Notes: generated by a model not told the origin, from the sequence alone. A stretch of DNA of 64,000 bases from Shimia haliotis (GCF_900114415.1 NZ_FOSZ01000002.1:310001-374000); one strand, 5' to 3'; shown: positions 1 through 8,806, counted from the stretch's first letter. Program-made: numbers and translations.

Positions 1-660
1 CTCAGGTTGGCCAATGCGGCGCAACGGGTTCTGGCCTTCGACTTTCGCCAAATAGTCTGGGTTCTCCCACAGGGCGCGGGCAAAGTCGGTTTTCACCAGA
101 CCGGGCGCGATCGCATTCACACGGATGCCCTTAGGCCCCCACTCAACAGCCAGATTGCGCGCGAGCGACGCGTCCGCGGCTTTGGAAATGCCGTAGGCGC
201 CAATCACGGGATTGCCGGTCAGGCCAGCGATCGATGACAGGATCACAACATTGCCACCCCCGCGTTTCGCCATGCCCGGCAGCACCAGATTGCAAAGTTG
301 CAACGGCGACAGCACGTTGGCCGTCATAATCTTGGCGAAGGCCTCATCATCCAGCTGGCTCATTGGGCCATAAACCGGATTGATCGCCGCGTTGCAGACC
401 AGAACATCAATCTGTCCCCATTCCGCCAGTGTCTTTTCAACCAGACCTTCGACCTCATCGCGATTGCTCACGTTGCACGGCACCACCAGCGCTTCGCCGC
501 CATCTGCGCGGATGGCTTCAGCCACCGGCTCACAGGCCTCCGCGGTACGGCTCGACACCACAACCTTGGCACCAGCTTTGGCATACATCTCGGCGATCGC
601 ACGGCCAATGCCACGGCTCGAGCCCGTGATAACGGCAACCTTACCCTTAAGATCAAACAT
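1..660 (-). CDS. Short-chain dehydrogenase/reductase (SDR), 3' end cut by window edge
   Basis: An NAD(P)-dependent oxidoreductase of the classical SDR family; 220 residues are visible and the C-terminus lies outside the window. The cofactor motif TGSSRGIG is at residues 12-19, the NNAG motif appears as CNAA near 89-92, and the catalytic Ser142/143, Tyr156 and Lys160 (YGISK) are present. The start is the ATG at 660, preceded by a good GGGAGGAAA ribosome site. It is divergent from an acyl-CoA ligase and near an IclR regulator, so a role in fatty or aromatic acid catabolism is plausible. The substrate cannot be read from the sequence. Confidence 0.93.
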   Translation of the reverse strand, partial: MFDLKGKVAVITGSSRGIGRAIAEMYAKAGAKVVVSSRTAEACEPVAEAIRADGGEALVVPCNVSNRDEVEGLVEKTLAEWGQIDVLVCNAAINPVYGPMSQLDDEAFAKIMTANVLSPLQLCNLVLPGMAKRGGGNVVILSSIAGLTGNPVIGAYGISKAADASLARNLAVEWGPKGIRVNAIAPGLVKTDFARALWENPDYLAKVEGQNPLRRIGQPE

Positions 661-733
661 CTGATTTCCTCCCGTATGTGTGCTTTGATTCACAAAACGC
701 ACCAAGTCCATTTGGCGACCATCCTAGGCCCCC

Positions 734-748
734 TTCCGCATCGCGGAA
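734..748. promoter_or_regulatory. Putative IclR-family operator in the SDR/acyl-CoA ligase divergent promoter
   Basis: TTCCGCATCGCGGAA is a 15-bp inverted repeat with six of seven base pairs intact. It lies between the divergent SDR and ligase genes. A sister site, TTCCACAATGCGGAA, lies at 2532-2546 in front of the iclR-type gene, and a weaker half-site TTCCGCAT occurs at 801-808. IclR-family proteins bind palindromes of about this size, so the nearby regulator is the natural candidate. Binding is inferred. Confidence 0.55.
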
Positions 749-868
749 ACGCGTTTCGCTGCAATGCGGCCAAAAACGACGCGACGACACTTGTCGCAAA
801 TTCCGCATGACGAAACGCAAGTTGACGCTAGGCTAGCTCAACTTGACCACCCAAAACCGGAGCGCCCG

Positions 869-2521
869 ATGCCTCACCCAAATGCCCGCATCCCTGACTT
901 TTGGCCTGCCGGAAAACCGTGGACTTTCGAGCGCCCCGACACGCCGCTAGACGTCAATCTGGACACCACCGTTGCCAAATGGGGGGACCGCATCGGCGTC
1001 ACCTATAATGGCGCAGATTACACCTACAGTCAGATAGCAGACCGGGTTTCTGCGCTGGCGGGTTACTTGCAACACATCGGCCTGAGCAAAGGCGACCGCG
1101 TGTTGCTCTACACCCAGAACTGTCCGCAATACATCATCGCCTTTTACGCCATCCTGCGCGCGGGCGGCGCCGTGGTGCCTGTGAACCCGATGAACAAAAA
1201 GGCCGAGATCGACTATTTGGTGGAGGACACGGGCGCCAAAATTGCGGTCTGCGCTTTGGAGTTGGCCGACAACATCCTGCCCGCCCTTGAACGCGGTGAG
1301 CTGAAAACCCTGATCGGCACCCGCATGACCGACATGGGCCTGCCAGATTTTGACCTCGTGCCGGAAAAACAGGTGCCGGCCATGAGCGAGGCCGAGGCCG
1401 AAGCCCTTGGCATGACCGGCTTTCAGTCCGCCATTGACCAAGGCCACAGCCCCGCCCCGCGCAACACGACCGCTGACGACCTCGCCGTCATCCCCTACAG
1501 CTCTGGCACCACTGGCAACCCCAAAGGCTGTGTCCATACCCACCGTACGGTCATGGCTTCGCTTGTGGCGGGAGTGATTTGGAACCCGACGACCGAAACC
1601 ACCGTGCACCTCGGCGCGCTGCCGTTTTTCCACGTCACCGGCATGATGAACGGCATGCACGCGCCGATCCTGACCGGTGGTCGCAACGTGATCCTTCCAC
1701 GCTGGTCCTCAAAACTGGCGGCGGGTCTGATCGAACGCTTCAAAATTGCCCGCTGGCGCTCGATCGCCACCATGGCGATTGATCTGGTAAACGACCCGAA
1801 ATTCGACAGCTATGACCTGTCCTCTCTGGAAATGATCGGCGGCGGCGGCGCGGCCATGCCCGAGGCCATCGCCAAGAAACTCAAGAACATGACCGGCCTT
1901 GATTACGTCGAAGGCTACGGCCTTTCCGAGACCATGGCCGCCACCCATGTGAACCCCATCGACGCCCCCAAACGCCAATGCCTTGGGCAACCGATCTATG
2001 AGGTCGACAGCCGCGTGCTTGAAATCGGGGGTGACACCGAACTGCCCCACGGCGAGGTCGGCGAAATCGTCATGCACGCGCCGCAAAACTTCCTCGGCTA
2101 CTGGCAGCGCCCCGAAGCAACCGCCGACGCATTTGTAGAGATCGACGACGTGCCGTTCTTCCGCTCCGGCGATATCGGCTATCGGGATGCGGACGGCTAT
2201 TTCTTTATGGTGGACCGCGTCAAACGCATGGTGAATGCCGCCGGCTTCAAGGTCTGGCCTGCCGAGATTGAGATGCTGATGCTGCACCATCCTGATATCG
2301 CCGAATGCTGTGTTGTGGCCGCCAAAGACGAGCGCCGCGGCGAATGCGTGAAAGCCATCGTCATCCCCCGCCCCGAGGCACGTGACACGATCACCGAACA
2401 AGGTGTCATCGACTGGTGCAAAACCCAGATGAGTGCCTACAAATGCCCGTCAATTGTGGAATTTGTCGACGATCTCCCCCGTTCTGGCGCGGGCAAGGTC
2501 TTGTGGAAAAACCTCACATGA
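869..2521 (+). CDS. Class I adenylate-forming acyl-CoA ligase
   Basis: This 550-residue enzyme should activate a carboxylic acid with ATP and join it to CoA. The P-loop YSSGTTGNPKG is at 210-220, GYGLSE at 349-354, the SGDIG core at 433-437, the hinge Asp449-Arg450, and the catalytic C-terminal lysine (SGAGK, Lys543) is intact, so the ANL fold is complete. The ATG at 869 was chosen over an upstream in-frame start at 764 because GGAGCG precedes it and the family's N-terminus begins there. The head-to-head SDR and the downstream IclR regulator suggest a small catabolic module. Fatty, aryl or short-chain acids are all possible substrates. Confidence 0.93.
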   Translation: MPHPNARIPDFWPAGKPWTFERPDTPLDVNLDTTVAKWGDRIGVTYNGADYTYSQIADRVSALAGYLQHIGLSKGDRVLLYTQNCPQYIIAFYAILRAGGAVVPVNPMNKKAEIDYLVEDTGAKIAVCALELADNILPALERGELKTLIGTRMTDMGLPDFDLVPEKQVPAMSEAEAEALGMTGFQSAIDQGHSPAPRNTTADDLAVIPYSSGTTGNPKGCVHTHRTVMASLVAGVIWNPTTETTVHLGALPFFHVTGMMNGMHAPILTGGRNVILPRWSSKLAAGLIERFKIARWRSIATMAIDLVNDPKFDSYDLSSLEMIGGGGAAMPEAIAKKLKNMTGLDYVEGYGLSETMAATHVNPIDAPKRQCLGQPIYEVDSRVLEIGGDTELPHGEVGEIVMHAPQNFLGYWQRPEATADAFVEIDDVPFFRSGDIGYRDADGYFFMVDRVKRMVNAAGFKVWPAEIEMLMLHHPDIAECCVVAAKDERRGECVKAIVIPRPEARDTITEQGVIDWCKTQMSAYKCPSIVEFVDDLPRSGAGKVLWKNLT

Positions 2522-2531
2522 CGCATAGAAA

Positions 2532-2546
2532 TTCCACAATGCGGAA
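2532..2546. promoter_or_regulatory. Putative IclR-family operator in front of iclR
   Basis: TTCCACAATGCGGAA lies 12 bases upstream of the iclR-type start codon. Its outer TTCC/GGAA arms match the site at 734-748. Its position over the ribosome site of the regulator gene suggests autorepression. Confidence 0.5.
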
Positions 2547-2558
2547 ATACGAACACTC

Positions 2559-3386
2559 ATGAGAAAACGCACCCAAGCCACCAGCGAGCCCACCAAGGCC
2601 CCCGAAAATGACCGCCAATTCGTCACCGCCCTTTCGCGTGGTCTCGAAGTGCTACGCTCATTTAGGCCCTCTGACCGCGAAGGCCTTTCCAACCGCGAGC
2701 TGGCTGAACGCACCGGCTTGCCCAATTCGACCATTTCGCGCCTGACATACACGCTGATGACCACCGGCTATCTGCTCTATAACGAGACCACGGGCCGCTA
2801 TAACATCGGCGTACCGGTGCTCGGCCTCGGCTTCTCTCTTCTTGGCGCGATGCCGATGCGTGAAGCCGCCAAAGATCTCATGCAAGACCTTGCTGACTAT
2901 GCGGGTGACGGCGTGCAGGTCGCGCTGGGCGCACGCGACGGACCCACCGTGACCTACCTCGCCTGCGCCCGCGCCACCAACGGCGTGGTCTCACTGCAAC
3001 TGGGTGTCGGCTCACGTATTTCTCTGGCACGTTCGGCAATGGGCCGAGCATATATCGCGGGCTGCATCGGTGAAGAAAAAGAAGAAATTCTCGACCTGCT
3101 TGCCGCCTACTATGGCCCCCAGGACTGGCCCGAAACGCTTGACGGTATCGACAACGCCGCCGACCAGATCGCGCAAAAGGGTTTTTATGCCAACTACGGC
3201 GACTGGCATGACGGCGTGCACTCGCTTGCAGTGCCCTTTCCGGTGCAAGATGAAGGCTCCCCCAATATGGCCTTTAACCTCGGTGGACCCGCGCATTTTC
3301 TCCCGCGTGAGCGCATGGAAAACGACTTGGGCCCGCGCCTTGTCGCGATGGCTCAAAGCCTGCACAGACGTGGCTCGGGCTATTAA
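2559..3386 (+). CDS. IclR-family transcriptional regulator
   Basis: A 275-residue DNA-binding regulator. Residues about 20-82 form the winged helix-turn-helix (LSNRELAERTGLPNSTISRL is the recognition region) and residues about 95-270 form the IclR effector-binding domain. The full length is normal for the family. The ATG lies 38 bases after the acyl-CoA ligase stop, so the two may be co-transcribed, and its own operator-like palindrome overlaps that gap. It probably controls the ligase and the divergent SDR. The inducer is unknown but is likely the ligase's substrate or product. Confidence 0.93.
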   Translation: MRKRTQATSEPTKAPENDRQFVTALSRGLEVLRSFRPSDREGLSNRELAERTGLPNSTISRLTYTLMTTGYLLYNETTGRYNIGVPVLGLGFSLLGAMPMREAAKDLMQDLADYAGDGVQVALGARDGPTVTYLACARATNGVVSLQLGVGSRISLARSAMGRAYIAGCIGEEKEEILDLLAAYYGPQDWPETLDGIDNAADQIAQKGFYANYGDWHDGVHSLAVPFPVQDEGSPNMAFNLGGPAHFLPRERMENDLGPRLVAMAQSLHRRGSGY

Positions 3387-3399
3387 TTCCAATTTGGAA
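3387..3399. promoter_or_regulatory. Perfect 13-bp palindrome just after iclR
   Basis: TTCCAATTTGGAA is a perfect inverted repeat that begins right behind the iclR stop codon. Its outer TTCC/GGAA arms resemble the two putative IclR operators but its centre differs. It could be another operator, acting on the RTX gene downstream, or chance. Confidence 0.3.
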
Positions 3400-3624
3400 A
3401 CAGTCTTGTGATGCCGTGGGTAGCCTTGACCGATTGGCGCCCATGCCGCATTCTCGCCACAATATAGCCAGTAAAAAACCGCATTCTCCCAAAAATGCGC
3501 ACTGACTGCCGTGCGAGGGAAATTCTGTTCAGCCACCGGCCTTAGGGGGGATGAAAGACCGAGCGCACGACCCGCGTGTTTTCGGCTCCCCGCGTGGGGG
3601 CCGCTTTAACAATTGGAAGTCGTT

Positions 3625-5043
3625 ATGCCTGTCATTTTGCCTGTTCTCCCAACACTGGAAAGCCTTTACACACCACTGCCGGTTCAAACCGAAGAAGAGA
3701 TCATTCTCTCGGTGGGACCCTATGACCTGACCTTCTTCTTCACCGGCTTTCTGCCACACATCTTTCCAATCAACTCGCTCGCCATTGGTGGCCCCGACGA
3801 GGAAACCGTGGTGGTGCTGGCTGGGCGCCTTACATTTGTTGCAGGGGACGGAAACGACACTTTCGTCGGTGGTGCACTTAACGATATCGTCTTTGCCGAC
3901 GACGGTCAGGACGACATCGACGGCGGTGGTGGCGATGACCGTCTAGAAGGTCAAGGCGGCGATGACAGCATGACCGGCGGCGACGGGTTTGACACGCTTC
4001 TTGGCGGCTTGGGCAACGATTGGCTTGGCGGCGGTGCTGATGACGACCACATCGAAGGTGGCGACGGCAACGACACAATCCATGGCGGCACAGGCAACGA
4101 CACGGCCTTGGGTGGCACCGGCAACGACACCATTTTTGGTGACGACGGAGATGATCTCATTGGCGGCGGCGCGGGCATTGACTCGCTTCGAGGCGGCGAC
4201 GGGGATGACAGCCTCTTTGGCGGTGCGGATCGCGACATCCTGTCAGGCGACCACGGCAACGATCTGATTGACGGTGGCGATGGCAATGACCGCCTCAAGG
4301 GCGGCGGAGGCAACGACCTGATGTGGGGCGGCGACGGCAACGACCAGATGACCGGAGGCGCCGGCGAAGACACCATGTTCGGGGGCGCAGGCAACGACCG
4401 TTTGTCCGGCAAAGATCATGACGACCTGATCTTTGGTGACGATGGGAATGACACAATCTGGGCTGGTGGAGGCAATGATGTGTCTTCCGGTGGCGACGGC
4501 AATGACAGAGTCTATGGCGGACGTGGCAACGACGAAATCGACGGCGACGCAGGCAACGATCTGCTGTCCGGCGAAGACGGCAACGATACCCTGCGCGGCG
4601 GTGACGGGAATGACACCATGTTTGGCGGCGACGGCTCGGATGTTCTGTCCGGCGGTCGTAACGACGACGTTATGCAGGGCGGTGACGACAACGACCTGCT
4701 ATTCGGCAACAGTGGCAATGACACCGTTGATGGCGGGGCTGGCGATGATGTCGTCTTCGGTGGCTCAGGGGCAGATGTGCTGATCGGCGGTCCCGGTGCG
4801 GACACTTTGCGCGGCGGTTCTGATGCGGATATCTTCGAATTTTCCACTGATGCGGCGGGCGCAACCAACACCATTGTGGACTTCGAAGACGGCATTGACC
4901 TGATCGAGATCACCACCGGCTACAGTCCCTACACCGTTACCGACACAACAGACGGCGCACTGATCGCGATGGACAACGGCATCTCGATCCTTTTGGCGAA
5001 CGTATTGGCCGCCGACATCACCGACGACGACTTCCTCTTCTAA
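3625..5043 (+). CDS. RTX-type calcium-binding repeat protein
   Basis: A 472-residue, very acidic protein, presumably exported by a type I secretion system through an uncleaved C-terminal signal. After a 73-residue N-terminal part, residues 74-406 are 37 consecutive nonapeptides of the GGxGNDxLx type that bind calcium and form a parallel beta roll; no insertion or deletion breaks the register. The last 66 residues (ending DDDFLF) look like an RTX secretion tail. There is no protease, lipase or adhesin domain, and no ABC exporter or membrane fusion gene adjacent. The ATG at 3625 follows GGAAG; an in-frame TTG at 3613 is less likely. The function of the mature protein is unknown. Confidence 0.92.
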   Translation: MPVILPVLPTLESLYTPLPVQTEEEIILSVGPYDLTFFFTGFLPHIFPINSLAIGGPDEETVVVLAGRLTFVAGDGNDTFVGGALNDIVFADDGQDDIDGGGGDDRLEGQGGDDSMTGGDGFDTLLGGLGNDWLGGGADDDHIEGGDGNDTIHGGTGNDTALGGTGNDTIFGDDGDDLIGGGAGIDSLRGGDGDDSLFGGADRDILSGDHGNDLIDGGDGNDRLKGGGGNDLMWGGDGNDQMTGGAGEDTMFGGAGNDRLSGKDHDDLIFGDDGNDTIWAGGGNDVSSGGDGNDRVYGGRGNDEIDGDAGNDLLSGEDGNDTLRGGDGNDTMFGGDGSDVLSGGRNDDVMQGGDDNDLLFGNSGNDTVDGGAGDDVVFGGSGADVLIGGPGADTLRGGSDADIFEFSTDAAGATNTIVDFEDGIDLIEITTGYSPYTVTDTTDGALIAMDNGISILLANVLAADITDDDFLF

Positions 5044-5065
5044 CGCGTCGCTTCCGCAATTGACC

Positions 5066-5085
5066 TTGCGCCCTGCGGGGCGCAA
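5066..5085 (+). terminator. Hairpin downstream of the RTX gene
   Basis: Eight perfect base pairs (TTGCGCCC/GGGCGCAA) enclose a four-base loop 22 bases after the RTX stop codon. No clear T-run follows, so termination is only probable. Confidence 0.45.
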
Positions 5086-5116
5086 TCTGCTCTCCGGACA
5101 ATAGAGAGGGCGCCCC

Positions 5117-5911
5117 ATGGTCACGGTCACACAGCATGAGATCGACAGCTTTCAAACCGACGGAGTCGCGATCATTCGCGGGCTGTTCGCGGATCATCTG
5201 GAGACCCTGCGGGCAGGCGTTGCGCGCAATATGGCGGAACCCGGCCCCTATGCCTCGGAAAACAAAAAGAGCGGCGAAACCGGCCGTTTCTTTGACGACT
5301 ACTGTAATTGGCAGCGCATTCCTGAATTTCAGGACGTCATCACCCAGAGCGACGCCGCCACGGTTGCGGCGCAACTGATGCAATCGCAAACCGTACAGAT
5401 GTTTCACGACCATGTACTGGTCAAGGAGCCTGGCACATCGATGGCAACGCCATGGCACACTGACGGGCCTTACTATTTCGTCGAAGGCACCCAAACCCTC
5501 AGCTTCTGGTCCCCGCTTGACCCTGTGAAAGACGCCACACTGCGCTTGGTCGCCGGTTCACATCGATGGGAAAAACCCGTCCTGCCCACCCGCTGGGTGT
5601 CCGAGGAGAGCTTTTTTCCTAACGAGGACGACTACATGCCCATACCCGACCCCGAGGCGGAAGGCATGCGCATTCTGGAGTGGGAGATGGAGCCGGGCGA
5701 TGCGGTCGCTTTCAACTACCACATCCTACACGGTGCCCGCGGCAACCAAGCCACCGCGCGCCGCCGCGCGTTCTCGTTGCGCCTTTTGGGGGATGACGCA
5801 CGCTATGTCACCCGCCCGGGCCCGACGTCGCCACCATTTCCCGGCCATGACATGTCTGAGGGGCAGAAGTTGCGCGAAGACTGGTTCCCGATGCTCCTCC
5901 CACGCGCCTAA
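5117..5911 (+). CDS. Phytanoyl-CoA dioxygenase (PhyH) family protein
   Basis: A 264-residue Fe(II)/2-oxoglutarate oxygenase of the PhyH family. The facial triad is visible as His114-x-Asp116 (PWHTDG) and His205 (YHILHG), and a basic RRR cluster at 215-217 plus Arg222 could hold 2-oxoglutarate. The ATG at 5117 follows AGAGAGGG. Members hydroxylate phytanoyl-CoA or many small molecules, for example ectoine and phosphonates, and the context does not decide between these. The gene stands alone, behind the RTX hairpin and convergent with the lyase-like gene. Confidence 0.88.
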   Translation: MVTVTQHEIDSFQTDGVAIIRGLFADHLETLRAGVARNMAEPGPYASENKKSGETGRFFDDYCNWQRIPEFQDVITQSDAATVAAQLMQSQTVQMFHDHVLVKEPGTSMATPWHTDGPYYFVEGTQTLSFWSPLDPVKDATLRLVAGSHRWEKPVLPTRWVSEESFFPNEDDYMPIPDPEAEGMRILEWEMEPGDAVAFNYHILHGARGNQATARRRAFSLRLLGDDARYVTRPGPTSPPFPGHDMSEGQKLREDWFPMLLPRA

Positions 5912-5928
5912 GCTGCTTCCGAAACCGA

Positions 5929-6831
5929 TCAGTCGACCGGCGGCACACCGCGCGCTTCTAGCATTTTGACATCTACATCCTCGCGGCGACTGCCATACCG
6001 CATCTCGTCATAGTAGATCACATGTGTCGGTAGCTGCACGCCCCAGTCAAATTTGAACGGCGTCGGTGATGGGCTTTTGGATTTCCCGCCTTCATGAGAC
6101 TGGGCATATGCTTTGGCCGCCGCCGGCGTGCGCCCATGTTGGGCAAGATAGCGACTGACAAAACTGTTATAAATTCCGTATTTTAACCCCAGTTTCGGTG
6201 TCCTTTTCGTAAACTCTGATGGCACAAACGGCGTCTTTCGCTGGCAAAGAAGTTTGCCATCCTTAAACAGCTGGAAATAGACAGGCTGACCGCTGGTCGC
6301 ATAATGCGCAAAAATCGTCAGATCGATCCATCGTCCCTTCCAGGACGCCAAGGACCCGAGGCGGCATTGCTGATTGTCTGCGAAGTTAAGGTACGGATAG
6401 TCATTAAAGGTCAGCGACCACATGGGCATCAACCACCCTTCGGCCTTTACCTGCCCCAACATGGTATTGCCTTTACCCAAACTGACAAAGTCCGACGGGA
6501 TCAACAAGGAATAGCCGTACCAGACTCCCTTGCCAGGTTTGGACATGCTGTTTTTGGGCCGTTCTTTCATTTCGACGCGGCCGCGATCCGTTTGGCAATC
6601 ACTCCACCCGCTGGATTGCCCGCAATCGCCATGCCGGATTTCGAACCTCTGTGCCTTGGCACCGCGTCTGGTTGGCTGCTTCACCATTCCGAACCGGTAC
6701 TTGCCGCGAAACGACAGATCTTCGATCTTTACTTTCTTAGTGATCGCGTTGCGCAATTGCTTTTCCTTGGCCGACGCACCGCCGCCCAGAGCCAACGCAG
6801 CACTCAGCGCTGCAACAAATAGAGTTTTCAC
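5929..6831 (-). CDS. Secreted polysaccharide lyase-like protein
   Basis: A 300-residue protein with a clear Sec signal peptide (about residues 1-21, ending GGASA). The body resembles the heparin-lyase-like polysaccharide lyase fold (PF14099, beta jelly roll), with motifs such as WYGYSLLIPSDF, LTFNDYPYLNF and WIDLTIFAHY typical of that group. It would act in the periplasm or outside the cell on a uronic-acid polysaccharide. The start is a GTG at 6831, preceded by GAGGTG. It is convergent with the PhyH gene and no sugar-uptake genes are adjacent. The assignment is by recalled motifs and the substrate is not known. Confidence 0.7.
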   Translation of the reverse strand: MKTLFVAALSAALALGGGASAKEKQLRNAITKKVKIEDLSFRGKYRFGMVKQPTRRGAKAQRFEIRHGDCGQSSGWSDCQTDRGRVEMKERPKNSMSKPGKGVWYGYSLLIPSDFVSLGKGNTMLGQVKAEGWLMPMWSLTFNDYPYLNFADNQQCRLGSLASWKGRWIDLTIFAHYATSGQPVYFQLFKDGKLLCQRKTPFVPSEFTKRTPKLGLKYGIYNSFVSRYLAQHGRTPAAAKAYAQSHEGGKSKSPSPTPFKFDWGVQLPTHVIYYDEMRYGSRREDVDVKMLEARGVPPVD

Positions 6832-6904
6832 AAATTCACCTCAAAAAAACATGACTGATCTTACGACACCGCGGACGCCTAGCAAGTCCAACTTACGCCC
6901 AAAC

Positions 6905-6931
6905 AAAAAGGCCCGCCAATGGCGGGCCTTT
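6905..6931 (-). terminator. Intrinsic terminator of the yqeY-like gene
   Basis: An 11-bp perfect stem (AAAGGCCCGCC/GGCGGGCCTTT) with a three-base loop sits 20 bases past the yqeY-like stop codon. Read on the minus strand it ends in five Ts. Confidence 0.88.
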
Positions 6932-6952
6932 CAACTCAAACTGAACGCAAAC

Positions 6953-7417
6953 TTACTTGCTCAGCTGATCTTTCACCTTCGGGCCGACTTTGCCGAAATC
7001 CATCTGGCCGGTGTATTTCGCCTTCAAGGCCCCCATCACCTTGCCCATGTCGCGGATCGACTCGGCGCCAACCTCGGCCACAGCCGCCTCTACAGCCGCA
7101 ACCACTTCGTCATCGCTCAGCTGCTTGGGCAAAAACTCTTCGATGACCGTGATTTCGTTCATCTCGCGCTCCGCCAGATCAAGCCGTCCACCCTCTTCAT
7201 AGGTGCGTGCGCTTTCCTGACGCTGCTTTACCATCTTCGCCAGAATGGCAAGAATTTCGGCGTCATTCACGCCGCTCGTGTCCTCGCCTTCGCCGCGGGC
7301 CGCGATATCGCGGTCTTTGATTGCCGCACTGATCAGCCGAAGCGTGGACAGGCGGTCTGCCGCACGATCGCGCATCGCCTGTTTCAAGTTCGCGTTGAGG
7401 TCATCTCTCAGAGTCAT
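6953..7417 (-). CDS. GatB/YqeY domain-containing protein
   Basis: A 154-residue member of the YqeY family, which shares the C-terminal tRNA-binding tail domain of GatB and of some glutaminyl-tRNA synthetases. The family hallmarks are visible: LRDDLNANLKQAMR at the start, LRLISAAIKD, EEFLPKQLSDDE and the final MGxVMGxLK segment. A role in tRNA-dependent amidation or quality control is suspected for the family but not settled. It is divergent from carA, and carA-yqeY neighbourhoods are common in alphaproteobacteria. Confidence 0.9.
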   Translation of the reverse strand: MTLRDDLNANLKQAMRDRAADRLSTLRLISAAIKDRDIAARGEGEDTSGVNDAEILAILAKMVKQRQESARTYEEGGRLDLAEREMNEITVIEEFLPKQLSDDEVVAAVEAAVAEVGAESIRDMGKVMGALKAKYTGQMDFGKVGPKVKDQLSK

Positions 7418-7555
7418 CTACTTTGCCATTAGCTGCCAAACACAAGTTCCGGACAATATAGAAAGGCCAACGGGCGTGCAACGATTCAGATTGCGCTATC
7501 ACGCCCATAAAAATAAGGGCTTCTGCGCCTTTTGACCGATACTTAACTCTTCGCC

Positions 7556-7584
7556 TTGACGCCATGGGGGCTCCGACATAGTTT
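7556..7584 (+). promoter_or_regulatory. Putative sigma-70 promoter of carA
   Basis: TTGACG (7556-7561), a 17-base spacer and TAGTTT (7579-7584) fit a housekeeping promoter. Transcription would start about 25 bases before the carA start codon. Confidence 0.45.
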
Positions 7585-7615
7585 CCCGACAATTTGTCAG
7601 CCGGAGAGTCGCGCC

Positions 7616-8773
7616 ATGGCCCATAAAGCCCCATCCCACCCGACCGCATGTCTTGCTCTTGCCGATGGGACGTTGTTTTACGGACGCGGCTTCGGCGCCA
7701 CAGGCGAAACCGTCGCCGAACTCTGCTTCAACACAGCAATGACCGGCTATCAGGAAATCATGACCGACCCCTCCTATGCAGGCCAGGTTGTGACCTTCAC
7801 TTTTCCTCACATCGGCAACACCGGCGTAACGCCCGAAGATGACGAAACGGGCGATCCCGTGGCCGAGGGCATGGTCGTGAAATGGGATCCGACCGAGCCC
7901 TCCAACTGGCGCTCTGTTGACACGCTCTCCAACTGGCTGGCCTCCCGTGGTCGCATCGCCGTTGGAGGCATAGATACCCGCCGCCTGACCCGCGCCATCC
8001 GTCAGCAGGGCGCGCCGCATGTCGCACTGGCCCATGACCCCGAAGGCAACTTCGACATCGAAGCTCTGGTCGCCAAGGCCCGCGCGTTTGCCGGTCTCGA
8101 AGGTCTGGACCTCGCCAAAGACGTGACCTGCGCACAGTCCTACCACTGGAACGAAATGCGCTGGGCATGGCCAGATGGCTACCCGACGCAAGACGCGCCA
8201 AAGCACAAGGTCGTCGCAGTCGATTTTGGCGCGAAACGCAACATCCTGCGCTGCCTCGCATCCGCTGGCTGTGACGTCACTGTCCTGCCCGCCACTGCGA
8301 CCGCTGAGGAGGTGTTGGCCCACAACCCCGATGGTGTGTTCCTGTCCAACGGCCCCGGCGATCCGGCAGCGACCGGCGAATACGCCGTGCCGATGATCAA
8401 AGGCGTTCTTGAGGCCGACCTGCCAGTTTTCGGAATTTGCTTGGGCCACCAGATGCTCGCATTGGCGCTGGGTGCCAAGACGGTCAAGATGAACCACGGC
8501 CATCACGGCGCAAACCATCCGGTCAAAGATCACGACACCGGCAAGGTGGAAATCACCTCGATGAACCATGGCTTCGCCGTGGATGCCCAAACCCTGCCCA
8601 AAGGCGTGGTCGAAAGCCACGTGTCGCTCTTTGACGGTTCCAACTGCGGCATCCGCCTTGCGGACAAACCGGTCTTCTCGGTTCAGCACCACCCCGAAGC
8701 CAGCCCGGGCCCGCAGGACAGCTTCTATCTCTTTGAGAAATTCGCAGCCAACATGGCCGCCCGCGCCAACTGA
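7616..8773 (+). CDS. carA: Carbamoyl-phosphate synthase small (glutaminase) subunit
   Basis: CarA releases ammonia from glutamine and passes it to CarB to make carbamoyl phosphate for pyrimidines and arginine. The 385-residue protein has the N-terminal CPSase domain (SNGPGDP at 244-250 begins the glutamine amidotransferase part). The class I triad is present: Cys275 in GICLGHQ, His359 and Glu361 in QHHPE. The ATG at 7616 follows GGAGAG; the in-frame upstream start at 7556 lies inside the putative promoter. carB is not adjacent. Confidence 0.97.
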   Translation: MAHKAPSHPTACLALADGTLFYGRGFGATGETVAELCFNTAMTGYQEIMTDPSYAGQVVTFTFPHIGNTGVTPEDDETGDPVAEGMVVKWDPTEPSNWRSVDTLSNWLASRGRIAVGGIDTRRLTRAIRQQGAPHVALAHDPEGNFDIEALVAKARAFAGLEGLDLAKDVTCAQSYHWNEMRWAWPDGYPTQDAPKHKVVAVDFGAKRNILRCLASAGCDVTVLPATATAEEVLAHNPDGVFLSNGPGDPAATGEYAVPMIKGVLEADLPVFGICLGHQMLALALGAKTVKMNHGHHGANHPVKDHDTGKVEITSMNHGFAVDAQTLPKGVVESHVSLFDGSNCGIRLADKPVFSVQHHPEASPGPQDSFYLFEKFAANMAARAN

Positions 8774-8785
8774 TCCTTTCCCGGA

Positions 8786-8800
8786 TTAACCAATCATTAA
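8786..8800 (+). promoter_or_regulatory. CtrA-type box upstream of the MshEN-glycosyltransferase
   Basis: TTAACCAATCATTAA matches the full CtrA consensus TTAA-N7-TTAA exactly and lies about 50 bases before the glycosyltransferase start codon. CtrA is the alphaproteobacterial response regulator that in Rhodobacterales controls motility, gene transfer agents and competence genes. Binding is inferred from the motif. Confidence 0.7.
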
Positions 8801-8806
8801 CCCTAA

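Noticed and set aside
947-1660. A 237-codon open frame on the minus strand inside the acyl-CoA ligase.
   Set aside because: It is a G+C codon-bias shadow of a gene with all catalytic motifs; no ribosome site and no family resemblance.
3951-4916. Long antisense open frames (Pro/Ser-rich) across the RTX repeats and a suspicion of a CRISPR-like array.
   Set aside because: The regular 27-base periodicity comes from the in-frame nonapeptide codons on the plus strand; units differ and no spacers are present.
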